This document shows positions 1 through 6,204 of a stretch of 9,542 bases of DNA, in pieces. The stretch is from Rikenellaceae bacterium (GTDB taxonomy: Bacteria; Bacteroidota; Bacteroidia; Bacteroidales; UBA932), in NCBI GenBank assembly GCA_900769735.1, contig CAAGHY010000008.1, forward strand, positions 1 to 9,542. The letters are read 5' to 3'. The notes beneath the pieces were generated by a model. That model searched no databases. It was not told the DNA's origin and saw nothing but the letters and a program-made list of their open reading frames with translations. The translations under genes were made by a program, and so were the position numbers. Position 1 is the first letter of the stretch. Every line of letters starts with the position of its first letter.

Positions 1-141
1 CTTTGTATTTTCCTGATTTAGGTTGACTCGGTTTTATAGATTTATACTGATATACGTTTACTATTTACCTTTATTCCTAAGATATGTTTACTATCCGAGT
101 CCTATGACTGACCAAGGTTTACTGGAGTTCTTAGGCCTGAA
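1..141. other. Gene-free flank left of the insertion sequence, with short repeats
   Basis: All six frames are broken by stop codons, so I see no gene here. The stretch contains three copies of GTTTACT at 56-62, 86-92 and 117-123, spaced 30 and 31 bp apart. It also has two inverted pairs: GACTCGG (25-31) with CCGAGTC (95-101), and CCTAAG (76-81) with CTTAGG (130-135). The sequence between the GTTTACT copies is not conserved. It may be intergenic DNA or the remnant of an older element. Confidence 0.5.
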
Positions 142-165
142 TGTACCCTGGTTATTCCGACAAAG
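142..165 (-). repeat. Putative terminal inverted repeat downstream of orfB
   Basis: Read inward this end starts TGTACCCTGG and continues to ACAAAG. It pairs imperfectly with the opposite end (TGTCCCTGAA... ACAAAG). It overlaps the orfB stop codon, a common arrangement in IS3-family elements. The alignment needs gaps, so confidence is moderate. Confidence 0.45.
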
Positions 166-1090
166 GTAAAGTTATTTCAGGTATAAGCAAGTTATCCCTG
201 TTTTTTATTGCCATATGCCTATAGCTTATCCATTTCATATGCCTATCTCCGGTTGACTTTGCTGCCTCTATGGGAGTCATCATGCCAATACTCATATGAG
301 GTCTTCTATTATTGTAGAAATCAACAGCTAGAGCAACAGCTGTGATTACTTCTTCTATATTCCTAAACACCTTACCTTTGAGTAGCTCATTCTTCATTGT
401 ATTATTAATGCGTTCAGCCTGAGCATTATCCTTTGGATCTCCAGTTTCTGTCATGCTAACCTGTATTCCATGATTTCTCAATATGTTTACATACTCCCGA
501 CTAGCATACTGACAGCCTCTATCTGAGTGGTGTATCAAATTGATATCCTTGCCTTCAATGCGGCTCAATGCCATCTTGAGTGCTCTTATCGGATATTCAG
601 CATCCAATGATGGACCTATACTCCATCCAATAATTTCCTCACTATATGCATCAAGCATAAGTGATAGATAACAATAGTGGTAGTGATAGTCATCCTCTCT
701 AATCAAGATATATGTTATATCGCTAACCCATAACTGATTGGGTGCTGTAGGAATATAACTCTTTACCAGATTGGGATAAACTGGCAATCCATGTGAAGAG
801 TCCGTTGTTTGGGGCTTTCTTATGCGCAATCTGACTTTCATATTATTCTCACAAATGATACGACAGAAACGGTCTCGTCCTATTGGAGCATCACAACGGA
901 AGTCATTGCGATACATCTCCCACAATTTTCTTCCTCCTATACCTGGGTCCTTTTCCCTGATACTTCTAATGTATTGAAGAGCAAACTCTTCTCCAGCAGC
1001 CTTTGCCAGAGCTGCATCTTCATGATATTGATAATAAGCCTGCTTACTTACGCCAACCAGTCCGCAAAGACTCTGTACACGATAGCGCAC
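152..1090 (-). CDS. IS3-family transposase OrfB, DDE integrase-type catalytic domain
   Basis: This is the catalytic half of an IS3-family transposase, which cuts and joins the element ends. An HTH_21-like segment lies at about residues 33-90 and an rve integrase core at about 115-280. The DDE triad is visible: D124 (in WVSDITY), D190 (in HHSDRG) and E226 (in NAQAERIN). Exactly 35 residues separate the second D from the E, and K233 sits seven residues after the E, as the family requires. The frame opens with GTG at 1090, but this is probably not the true start. The frame is continuous upstream as SWRQTVDNLHAKDS and joins orfA at the A7 run, so the working enzyme is most likely an OrfAB fusion made by -1 frameshifting. 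No internal stop or frame damage is seen. Confidence 0.93.
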   Translation of the reverse strand: MRYRVQSLCGLVGVSKQAYYQYHEDAALAKAAGEEFALQYIRSIREKDPGIGGRKLWEMYRNDFRCDAPIGRDRFCRIICENNMKVRLRIRKPQTTDSSHGLPVYPNLVKSYIPTAPNQLWVSDITYILIREDDYHYHYCYLSLMLDAYSEEIIGWSIGPSLDAEYPIRALKMALSRIEGKDINLIHHSDRGCQYASREYVNILRNHGIQVSMTETGDPKDNAQAERINNTMKNELLKGKVFRNIEEVITAVALAVDFYNNRRPHMSIGMMTPIEAAKSTGDRHMKWISYRHMAIKNRDNLLIPEITLPLSE

Positions 1091-1113
1091 AGAGTCCTTA
1101 GCGTGCAGGTTAT

Positions 1114-1491
1114 CTACTGTTTGGCGCCAGCTTTTTTTCTAATTGGAATCTTAAACTTAGCTTCCGCTACGTTAATCATCTCATCATAGAACTCTGCTTT
1201 AATTTGCGCATGTAAAAGCTGGGCCTCTAACTCCTTAATCCTTTTTTGGAGATCTTGTACCTCTGTGCTAGTGCATTCATCGGTTACATTTGATTGAGAC
1301 TGTTTCATAGTTGCGCTTTGAGATTCTTCTTTCTCTGATACAAAGTTAGCAATCCAATAAGCAATTGTACGATACCCTACCGGAACTATTCCTAATTTTG
1401 CAATGCGACGAGACGAATACCCTGTCTGCTTGTAAATCTCAATTATCTTGTTGTAGTATTTGAGACGTTTTTTTGTTTCATAATTGAACAT
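1114..1491 (-). CDS. IS3-family OrfA, helix-turn-helix DNA-binding subunit
   Basis: This 125-residue protein has the usual OrfA build. A basic helix-turn-helix-like N-terminal region spans about residues 13-50 (IYKQTGYSSRRIAKLG is the core). A polar linker follows, then a heptad-rich coiled coil at about 77-105 (VQDLQKRIKELEAQLL), which in this family mediates multimerisation. I chose the ATG at 1491 because it is preceded by an AAAGAG purine stretch. An in-frame TTG eight codons upstream (1515) is a less likely alternative. The C-terminus is RKKAGAKQ, and the RKK codons are the slippery run used to enter orfB. OrfA alone usually binds the ends and can limit transposition. Confidence 0.88.
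   Translation of the reverse strand: MFNYETKKRLKYYNKIIEIYKQTGYSSRRIAKLGIVPVGYRTIAYWIANFVSEKEESQSATMKQSQSNVTDECTSTEVQDLQKRIKELEAQLLHAQIKAEFYDEMINVAEAKFKIPIRKKAGAKQ
1132..1138 (-). promoter_or_regulatory. A7 slippery run for programmed -1 frameshifting (orfA to orfB)
   Basis: On the minus strand the orfA frame reads AGA AAA AAA GCT GGC. Slipping back one base on the seven A residues gives AGC TGG CGC and runs without a stop into orfB (SWRQTVDNLHAKDS, then VRYRVQ). The predicted fusion is 120 + 14 + 312 = 446 residues. A-rich slippery runs at this place are standard for IS3-family elements. An 8-bp palindrome TGGCGCCA lies just downstream. I see no clear Shine-Dalgarno-like stimulator upstream. 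Confidence 0.8.
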
Positions 1492-1533
1492 CGTTAACTC
1501 TTTATTGTGAGTCAACTTTTTTCAGGCAAATAC

Positions 1534-1569
1534 ACTTTGTGCAATTCAGGGACATTTTCTGCACAAAGT
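1534..1569. repeat. 10-bp inverted repeat straddling the IS/host junction
   Basis: ACTTTGTGCA at 1534-1543 is exactly inverted as TGCACAAAGT at 1560-1569, with 16 bp between. The left arm lies inside the proposed IS end and the right arm outside it. It could reflect a hairpin target preference, or show that the real IS end lies further out than 1554. Confidence 0.7.
1535..1554 (-). repeat. Putative terminal inverted repeat upstream of orfA
   Basis: On the minus strand this end reads TGTCCCTGAATTGCACAAAG. It starts with TGT and shares CCCTG and ACAAAG with the other end. It lies about 43 bp upstream of the orfA ATG, a normal distance for this family. Its inner part also forms a perfect 10-bp inverted repeat with sequence just outside the element (1560-1569), which makes the exact boundary uncertain. 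Confidence 0.45.
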
Positions 1570-1582
1570 TCTATAACTTTGT
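1563..1582. repeat. Perfect 8-bp stem, 4-base loop, over the putative promoter
   Basis: ACAAAGTT (1563-1570), loop CTAT, AACTTTGT (1575-1582). The second arm contains most of the promoter-like box of the hydrolase operon. No T-run follows, so it is unlikely to be a terminator. It may be an operator. Confidence 0.6.
1574..1581 (+). promoter_or_regulatory. Bacteroidota -7-type promoter box (TAACTTTG)
   Basis: TAACTTTG matches the Bacteroidota -7 consensus TAnnTTTG and lies 51 bp upstream of the hydrolase ATG at 1633. I see no TTTG -33 box at the usual 19-21 bp; the nearest match (1537-1540) is 33 bp away and inside the IS. The IS insertion may have replaced the original -33 region. Confidence 0.45.
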
Positions 1583-1632
1583 AATGATTTATTAATCTTT
1601 TAATTGAATAATTAAAAACTTGCGTAAATATT

Positions 1633-2349
1633 ATGAGGTATCTTTATTTAGTGGCTGTAGCGTTGCTGTTGGCAGCGTGTGGCAACAACAAATGCAACGA
1701 GAAAAAAAGTGAAGTGACTTTGCCTGAGGGTGAATTTACTTATAATGTGCCTTGCAAAGTAGTGTATGTCAATGCCGACAAACCGGGTAAAGCAATTTTA
1801 TGGCTTTGGCTTCACGGTGGGGTGCATGATCGTCCAAAACACGATATTTTCTATCATCCCAATCATTTCGATTGTTGTGATGCCGACGAATATATTCTGC
1901 AATACTTGAAAGATAGCGGTACTAAAGCTGTTGCTCTGTTCCCTGTGTGCTATAAAGCAAACCTGACTGAAACCATCAGGTGGACAGATTGCTATGATGA
2001 TGTGAAGCACATCATTGATGATTATGCCAACAAGGGACTTATTGACACAAACAGAATTTACGTAACAGGATCATCTGACGGCGGTAGAGGTGCTTGGGAT
2101 TATGCCGAAATGCATCCGGATGTATTTGCCGCAGCAATTTCAATGTCTTGCTCAAGCCCTAGACCAGTGAACATCCCAGTGTATTTTTTCAGCACTGCAA
2201 GCGAGGGTGACTGCACTGCAAAAGTGGACGAACTGGTACAACAAGGTGTGAACATCAAATACAAATATTGTCCCGACCAAAAACACGGTGGTGATGCAAT
2301 TGAGTGTACTCCGGAACTCTTGAAAGAATTCTTCTCACACACAAAATAA
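1633..2349 (+). CDS. Lipoprotein alpha/beta hydrolase (esterase / prolyl-oligopeptidase-like)
   Basis: This 238-residue protein starts with a lipoprotein signal peptide: MRY, a hydrophobic core, then the lipobox L-A-A-C with C16 as the lipidated cysteine. No acidic surface-export signal follows C16, so periplasm-facing anchoring is more likely than surface display. The rest is a small alpha/beta hydrolase. HGG at 61-63 fits an oxyanion-hole loop, G146-S-S-D-G150 is the nucleophile elbow with S148 as likely nucleophile, and D193 and H218 (KHGGD) are plausible acid and base. This resembles the PHB-depolymerase/putative-esterase group. It is rich in cysteine (about ten after the anchor), suggesting disulfides outside the cytoplasm. 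It lies 34 bp upstream of a TonB-dependent receptor, so they are probably co-transcribed. The substrate is unknown; a siderophore, sugar or peptide ester is possible. Confidence 0.88.
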   Translation: MRYLYLVAVALLLAACGNNKCNEKKSEVTLPEGEFTYNVPCKVVYVNADKPGKAILWLWLHGGVHDRPKHDIFYHPNHFDCCDADEYILQYLKDSGTKAVALFPVCYKANLTETIRWTDCYDDVKHIIDDYANKGLIDTNRIYVTGSSDGGRGAWDYAEMHPDVFAAAISMSCSSPRPVNIPVYFFSTASEGDCTAKVDELVQQGVNIKYKYCPDQKHGGDAIECTPELLKEFFSHTK

Positions 2350-2383
2350 TAACAATAGGAAAAATTGCAATTCAATTAACAAC

Positions 2384-4753
2384 ATGCAAACTCATAAACA
2401 TCATATAGTCAGGAGCATTATGCTGATATTTACAATGATTGCTTTTCCATTGTATTCTGTGGCGCAGCAATCAAAATGCACTTTAGCAGGCAATATTGCG
2501 GATATGCAGAATATTCCTGTAGCATATGCTTCAGTAGCTGTATATGATGATGCCAAACCTGTAGCAGGCACAATTACTGATGACAACGGAAAGTTCGTAT
2601 TGAAAGTTCCTATGAACATTGATGGCTATAAGTTGGCTGTAGAGTTTGTCGGTTATACAAAATATACCTGTAATCTTACTCTTGATAAATCTTCTATAGA
2701 TCTTGGTACTATTATCCTTAAAGAAGAATCAATAGTACTGGATGGTGTCACAGTAACAGCAAAGGAGGCCACACATAAGTCTACAGTAGAACATACCACT
2801 ATCAATGCTGCTGCAAATATGGCTTCTGACAAAGGCACTGCAATTGATATTCTCCGCAGTGCATCTGCTGTCACTATTTCCAATGAAGAGATATCTATCA
2901 GAGGCAATTCCAACATTCTGGTTCTGATGGATGGCGTTCCAACCACTGCCAGCGATCTTTCTACCGTACCGGCAGGCAATATCAAAAGTATAGAGGTCAT
3001 AACAAATCCGGACGCCAGTCACGATGCTTCAGGTACAGGCGGAATTATCAACATAGTTTCCAAGAAGACATCAATGGAAGGATTCAGCGGACTTGTCTCT
3101 GCAAATTATGGGTTCAATCATTTTGTAACAGCCAATGCAGCATTCTCCTATAACAGGCCCAAAGCTTTATACAGATTCAGTTATAATACAAAATACGAAG
3201 ACGATATCATCAACACCACTCTTCAACGCTACATAAAAGAGAGCGGATACGATGTTCTACAACAAATGCAGGCAACACGTTATACATTCAACAATAATAT
3301 AGGCCTGGGGGCAGACTTCCGTATCAATTCAAAAAACAAACTCAGTGCAGACTTTAAATGTATCCTCCCCAGAATAAATATACAGCAAGATCTCAACAAT
3401 AAATCTGCTGTAAACGGTGTTGTTTCTGAAGAGTTTAGATATAATGATGTAACCTGGAACCGTGAAAACATTGAAGGTTCCATTTCATACACACATATAC
3501 TCAAACCTGAAGTATCGGATCTTACCGTCATTGGATCCGTCTCCAAAATATGGGGACACAGGCCATCATACTATTATGCAGAAGATGAAATGATTAATCG
3601 TTCAAACTCTGGCGGCAGTCCGCTGATATCTTCTCTACAGCTTGATTACAAACATAAATACAAGGCAGGAACCCTATCTGCAGGAGGAAAATATACCTAT
3701 CGGAGAAATGACATATATCATCAGTTCTATGAATTGGCAGAGGGTGAATGGAAATATTCAGATCTGCTCAGCAATGATTTATTGCATACAGAATCAGTAC
3801 CTGCTGCATACATAATGTTCGCATCGCCACAGAACAAGAAGTTCATTTACAAAGCAGGTATCCGTGGGGAATTCAGTACAGTCAGTCTGACCAGCACACA
3901 TGATGCTATTGACCGGACCAACAATTCCCTTTTCATAGCTCCAAGCATATCAGGAACATATAAATTCTCTGACATCCAGGATATATCCTTGGCATTATCC
4001 CGACGAATAGGCCGCCCATCATACCCACAGCTCAATCCATATATGAGTATGGTGGATGCAATGACATACGAGCAGGGCAATATGTATCTTCTTCCCGAAA
4101 GATCCACAAAAATGGATCTGAGCTACAATATCAAAACCAAAGGTTTCAACCTGTTTATCAACGGATATTTGACTCATACAAAAGACTACATCTCCCAAAT
4201 TTCATTGATAGATGCAGGCAGATTGATTACAACTTATGTAAATGCTGATATGGATCTGAAATCAGGTATTGATATTTCAATGAGGACAGATCCTGCCAAA
4301 TGGTTAAATGTTTCTCTTTCTGCAAACACATATTATGTATCCACCGAAGGCGAATTCAATGGTGCAGAAATATCAAATTGTGGTATATCTAACAATAGCA
4401 ATATCACGCTGGATTTCCTTCCCTGGCGTGGTGGAAATATCCAATGTCAATATTTTATCACTACACCTCAATATTTCCCTCAGCTGACAACAGCACTCAC
4501 ACATCAGATGAATTTGGGAATAAAGCACAAACTGATGAAAGGGGCAATGGCAGTATCAGCGCTTATGACAGATGTGTTCAATACTGCAAAATGGGAAGTG
4601 TACTCACATAACAACATTTTTGACCTTACAAACATCAGCCGGAATAAAAGCCGTATGCTCTGGTTAGGGGTTTCATACAACTTCAATTCTTTCAAACAAA
4701 AATCATCACAGAAGAAGGAAGCTGACAGATCACTGATCAAACTTGGTTTATAG
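2384..4753 (+). CDS. TonB-dependent outer-membrane receptor with carboxypeptidase-regulatory-like domain
   Basis: This 789-residue outer-membrane protein probably imports a ligand using TonB energy. A signal peptide spans about residues 1-27, with likely cleavage after SVA, before QQ. A carboxypeptidase-regulatory-like domain follows at about 32-113 (VAYASVAVYD, TDDNGKFVL). The plug comes at about 130-228, with IRGNSNILVLMDGVPT and the late-plug motif EVITNPDASHDASGTGG. The remainder, about 235-770, has the alternating polar/aromatic pattern of a beta barrel. The last strand-like segment (WLGVSYNF) is followed by a charged tail of about 20 residues, so the C-terminus is not the barrel's final aromatic residue. 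This fits the shorter outer-membrane beta-barrel (OMP_b-brl_3) group rather than a roughly 1000-residue SusC protein, and no SusD-like gene is adjacent. It pairs with the upstream lipoprotein hydrolase. The ligand cannot be read from sequence. Confidence 0.9.
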   Translation: MQTHKHHIVRSIMLIFTMIAFPLYSVAQQSKCTLAGNIADMQNIPVAYASVAVYDDAKPVAGTITDDNGKFVLKVPMNIDGYKLAVEFVGYTKYTCNLTLDKSSIDLGTIILKEESIVLDGVTVTAKEATHKSTVEHTTINAAANMASDKGTAIDILRSASAVTISNEEISIRGNSNILVLMDGVPTTASDLSTVPAGNIKSIEVITNPDASHDASGTGGIINIVSKKTSMEGFSGLVSANYGFNHFVTANAAFSYNRPKALYRFSYNTKYEDDIINTTLQRYIKESGYDVLQQMQATRYTFNNNIGLGADFRINSKNKLSADFKCILPRINIQQDLNNKSAVNGVVSEEFRYNDVTWNRENIEGSISYTHILKPEVSDLTVIGSVSKIWGHRPSYYYAEDEMINRSNSGGSPLISSLQLDYKHKYKAGTLSAGGKYTYRRNDIYHQFYELAEGEWKYSDLLSNDLLHTESVPAAYIMFASPQNKKFIYKAGIRGEFSTVSLTSTHDAIDRTNNSLFIAPSISGTYKFSDIQDISLALSRRIGRPSYPQLNPYMSMVDAMTYEQGNMYLLPERSTKMDLSYNIKTKGFNLFINGYLTHTKDYISQISLIDAGRLITTYVNADMDLKSGIDISMRTDPAKWLNVSLSANTYYVSTEGEFNGAEISNCGISNNSNITLDFLPWRGGNIQCQYFITTPQYFPQLTTALTHQMNLGIKHKLMKGAMAVSALMTDVFNTAKWEVYSHNNIFDLTNISRNKSRMLWLGVSYNFNSFKQKSSQKKEADRSLIKLGL

Positions 4754-4778
4754 CGTGCATCAATAGTTGTCTTTTAAT

Positions 4779-4811
4779 GCAAAACAACCACTCCTAAGAG
4801 TGGCCGTTTGC
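4779..4811. terminator. Hairpin between convergent genes, probable bidirectional terminator
   Basis: The core stem is CCACTC (4788-4793), loop CTAA, GAGTGG (4798-4803). After a 2-nt internal loop (AA opposite CC) it continues with AAAC/GTTT and an outer GC pair. It lies 25 bp after the receptor stop and 7 bp after the stop of the convergent SPT-like gene. On the minus strand it is followed by a T-rich stretch (TTGTTTTGC). Position and shape fit a terminator serving both sides. Confidence 0.75.
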
Positions 4812-4817
4812 TGCAAA

Positions 4818-6083
4818 TTATTTGAACATTGCCATATTTGGCATCTCTTTATCAAACTCGCCTCTGTCCAGCCTCTCCTTAATGTCCCTGAACGCTGAAA
4901 GTGTATACTCAACATCCTCCATACTGTGGGCTGCAGTTGGTATAATTCTGAAAATTACCATTCCTGGAGGAATTACAGGATAGATTACCACTGAGCAGAA
5001 TATCTTGTACTCTTCACGCAGTGCAACTGCGATATTGGATGCCTGATTTACTCCGGCCTTTACAAGAACAGGGGTTACACAAGCCTCAGCAGGTCCAATA
5101 TCAAAACCAAGATCACGGAATCCTTTCTGAAGAGTTCTGGTTACCTCCCAAAGTTTTGCACGCAATTCATCACCTTCTGCACTGTCTATGATTTCAAGTC
5201 TCTTCAGACATCCCTCTACAATTGGCATAGGTAGTGATTTGGCATATATCTGGGATCTCATATTGTATTTAAGGTAATCTATAATGTCTTTGTCTGAAGC
5301 AATGAATCCGCCAATGATAGCCATTGACTTGGCATATGCTCCAATATAGATATCCACACCATCCATAACATTGAAGTGCTCTGATGTACCGCGTCCGTGA
5401 GGACCCATTACACCAAATCCGTGGGCATCATCAATCATAATGCGGAAACTGTGTTTCTCTTTTAGGGCAACAATCTGGTCAAGGATACCAAGGGCACCTG
5501 TCATACCAAACACACCCTCAGTAATCAAAAGTACTCCACCACCATTCTTTTCTGCCTCAGCACAAGCTCTTGTAAGAACTTTGTCACAATCCTTGATATC
5601 ATTATGTCTGAACTTGTATTTGCTTCCAACGTGAAGACGGATACCGTCAAGCAGACAGGCGTGGTCCTCAGCATCATATACTATAACATCGTGGCGGCTT
5701 ACCAATGAATCAATTGCAGAAAGGATACCCTGATAACCAAAGTTGAAAAGGAAAGCTGCCTAGTTTTTCTCAGATGCGGCAAGTCTTCGCTCCAGCTCCG
5801 CGTTAAGATGGGTCTGGCCTGTCATCATACGGCTTCCCATTGGATATGCAAGGCCCCATTTTACTGCAGCCTCTCCGTCAACTCTACGGATTTCAGGATG
5901 GTTTGCAAGGCCAAGATAGTTGTTCAAGCTCCAGCAAAGGACTTCCTGACCATTGAATTTCATATGAGGACCCAACTCACCCTCAAGTTTAGGGAAAATG
6001 AAGTATCCCTCTGCTTTTTCTCTGTACTGGCCAAGCGGACCGCCTGTAGACTTTCTGATTCTGTCAAAAATATCAAGTTTCAT
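4818..6083 (-). pseudogene. Serine palmitoyltransferase-like alpha-oxoamine synthase (PLP-dependent), interrupted by an in-frame TAG
   Basis: Family members condense an amino acid with an acyl thioester; serine palmitoyltransferase starts sphingolipid synthesis. The N-terminal part (residues 1-107, ATG at 6083) has GPLGQYREKAEGYFIFPKLE and NNYLGLANHPE. TAG replaces codon 108, and the same frame then continues AAFLFNFGYQG to residue 421. With that codon ignored the protein is full length. Catalytic residues are present: IDDAHGFG (D218 for the PLP ring nitrogen, H221 stacking on it) and AYAKSMAIIGG with K252 as the PLP lysine. Without readthrough there would be a 107-residue fragment and at best a 295-residue piece from TTG at 5705, neither likely to be active. 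A serine, cysteate or glycine substrate cannot be distinguished by eye. The gene lies 121 bp after the DUF368 gene and ends at the shared terminator. A point mutation or sequencing error is the simplest cause; the frame shows no other decay. Confidence 0.85.
5760..5762 (-). other. In-frame amber codon inside the SPT-like gene
   Basis: On the minus strand the reading is GAG AAA AAC TAG GCA GCT TTC CTT. It breaks the protein just before the conserved AAFLFNFGYQG segment. A single base change from CAG, GAG, AAG, TGG or TAC/TAT would restore a sense codon. No nearby indel is needed to restore the frame. Confidence 0.95.
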
Positions 6084-6132
6084 AATTGTACTTTTTAGAT
6101 TTGTTTTCCAATCTCCAATTACATAATAAACA

Positions 6133-6162
6133 TTTATATTGTAAATGCTTTTACATTATAAA
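6133..6162. repeat. AT-rich 6+6 bp dyad in the SPT-like gene leader
   Basis: The inner arms are TGTAAA (6140-6145) and TTTACA (6150-6155) around TGCT. After one T/T mismatch the outer arms TTTATA (6133-6138) and TATAAA (6157-6162) also pair. It lies just downstream of a TAnnTTTG box on the minus strand, about where transcription would start, so an operator is possible. It is too AT-rich to be a convincing terminator for the DUF368 gene. Confidence 0.5.
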
Positions 6163-6164
6163 AA

Positions 6165-6172
6165 CAAAAGTA
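6165..6172 (-). promoter_or_regulatory. Bacteroidota -7-type promoter box (TACTTTTG) before the SPT-like gene
   Basis: On the minus strand TACTTTTG matches TAnnTTTG, about 82 bp upstream of the ATG at 6083. The nearest upstream TTTG is 26 bp away, longer than the usual 19-21. It could give the SPT-like gene its own transcript apart from the DUF368 operon. Confidence 0.35.
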
Positions 6173-6204
6173 ACATTTTTTTGGAAGCAGTACATCTTCA
6201 AATA

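Larger units (their letters stand above)
142..1554 (-). mobile_element. IS3-family insertion sequence (about 1.41 kb), transposase on the minus strand
   Basis: The element holds the classical IS3 pair: orfA (helix-turn-helix plus coiled coil) and orfB (DDE catalytic domain), linked by an A7 slippery run. Reading inward, the proposed ends are TGTACCCTGG from 142 and TGTCCCTGAA from 1554. They match at 8 of 9 positions with one gap, and both carry ACAAAG a little further in, at offsets that differ by 4 bp. The length fits the family range. The orfB stop codon (152-154) lies inside one end. I found no target-site duplication: the flanks read CTGAA on the left and TTTTC on the right. The exact ends are therefore provisional, or the insertion is old. 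The two ORFs are intact, so the element may still be active. Confidence 0.75.

Noticed and set aside
56..123. CRISPR-like array from GTTTACT copies spaced 30-31 bp apart
   Set aside because: The repeated unit is only 7 bp with no longer conserved repeat, there are only three copies, and no cas genes are seen.
809..1189. 126-codon plus-strand ORF inside the IS
   Set aside because: It lies antisense to the well-supported orfB/orfA transposase frames, has no recognisable domain, and is a shadow frame.
137..1559. Target-site duplication flanking the IS
   Set aside because: CTGAA on the left and TTTTC on the right do not match as direct repeats of 3-5 bp, so none can be claimed.
2384..4753. SusC-type receptor of a polysaccharide utilisation locus
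   Set aside because: At 789 residues it is shorter than typical SusC proteins, no SusD-like gene follows, and there are no glycan-degrading enzymes beyond a small esterase-like protein.
4818..6083. Genome-wide recoding of TAG as an amino acid, to explain the internal amber codon
   Set aside because: TAG appears to end orfA, the TonB receptor and the DUF368 gene, and no other gene in the window has an internal TAG. Local suppression is not excluded, but general recoding is unlikely.
5808..6098. 96-codon plus-strand ORF opposite the start of the SPT-like gene
   Set aside because: It is antisense to a segment with clear family motifs and has no protein features of its own.
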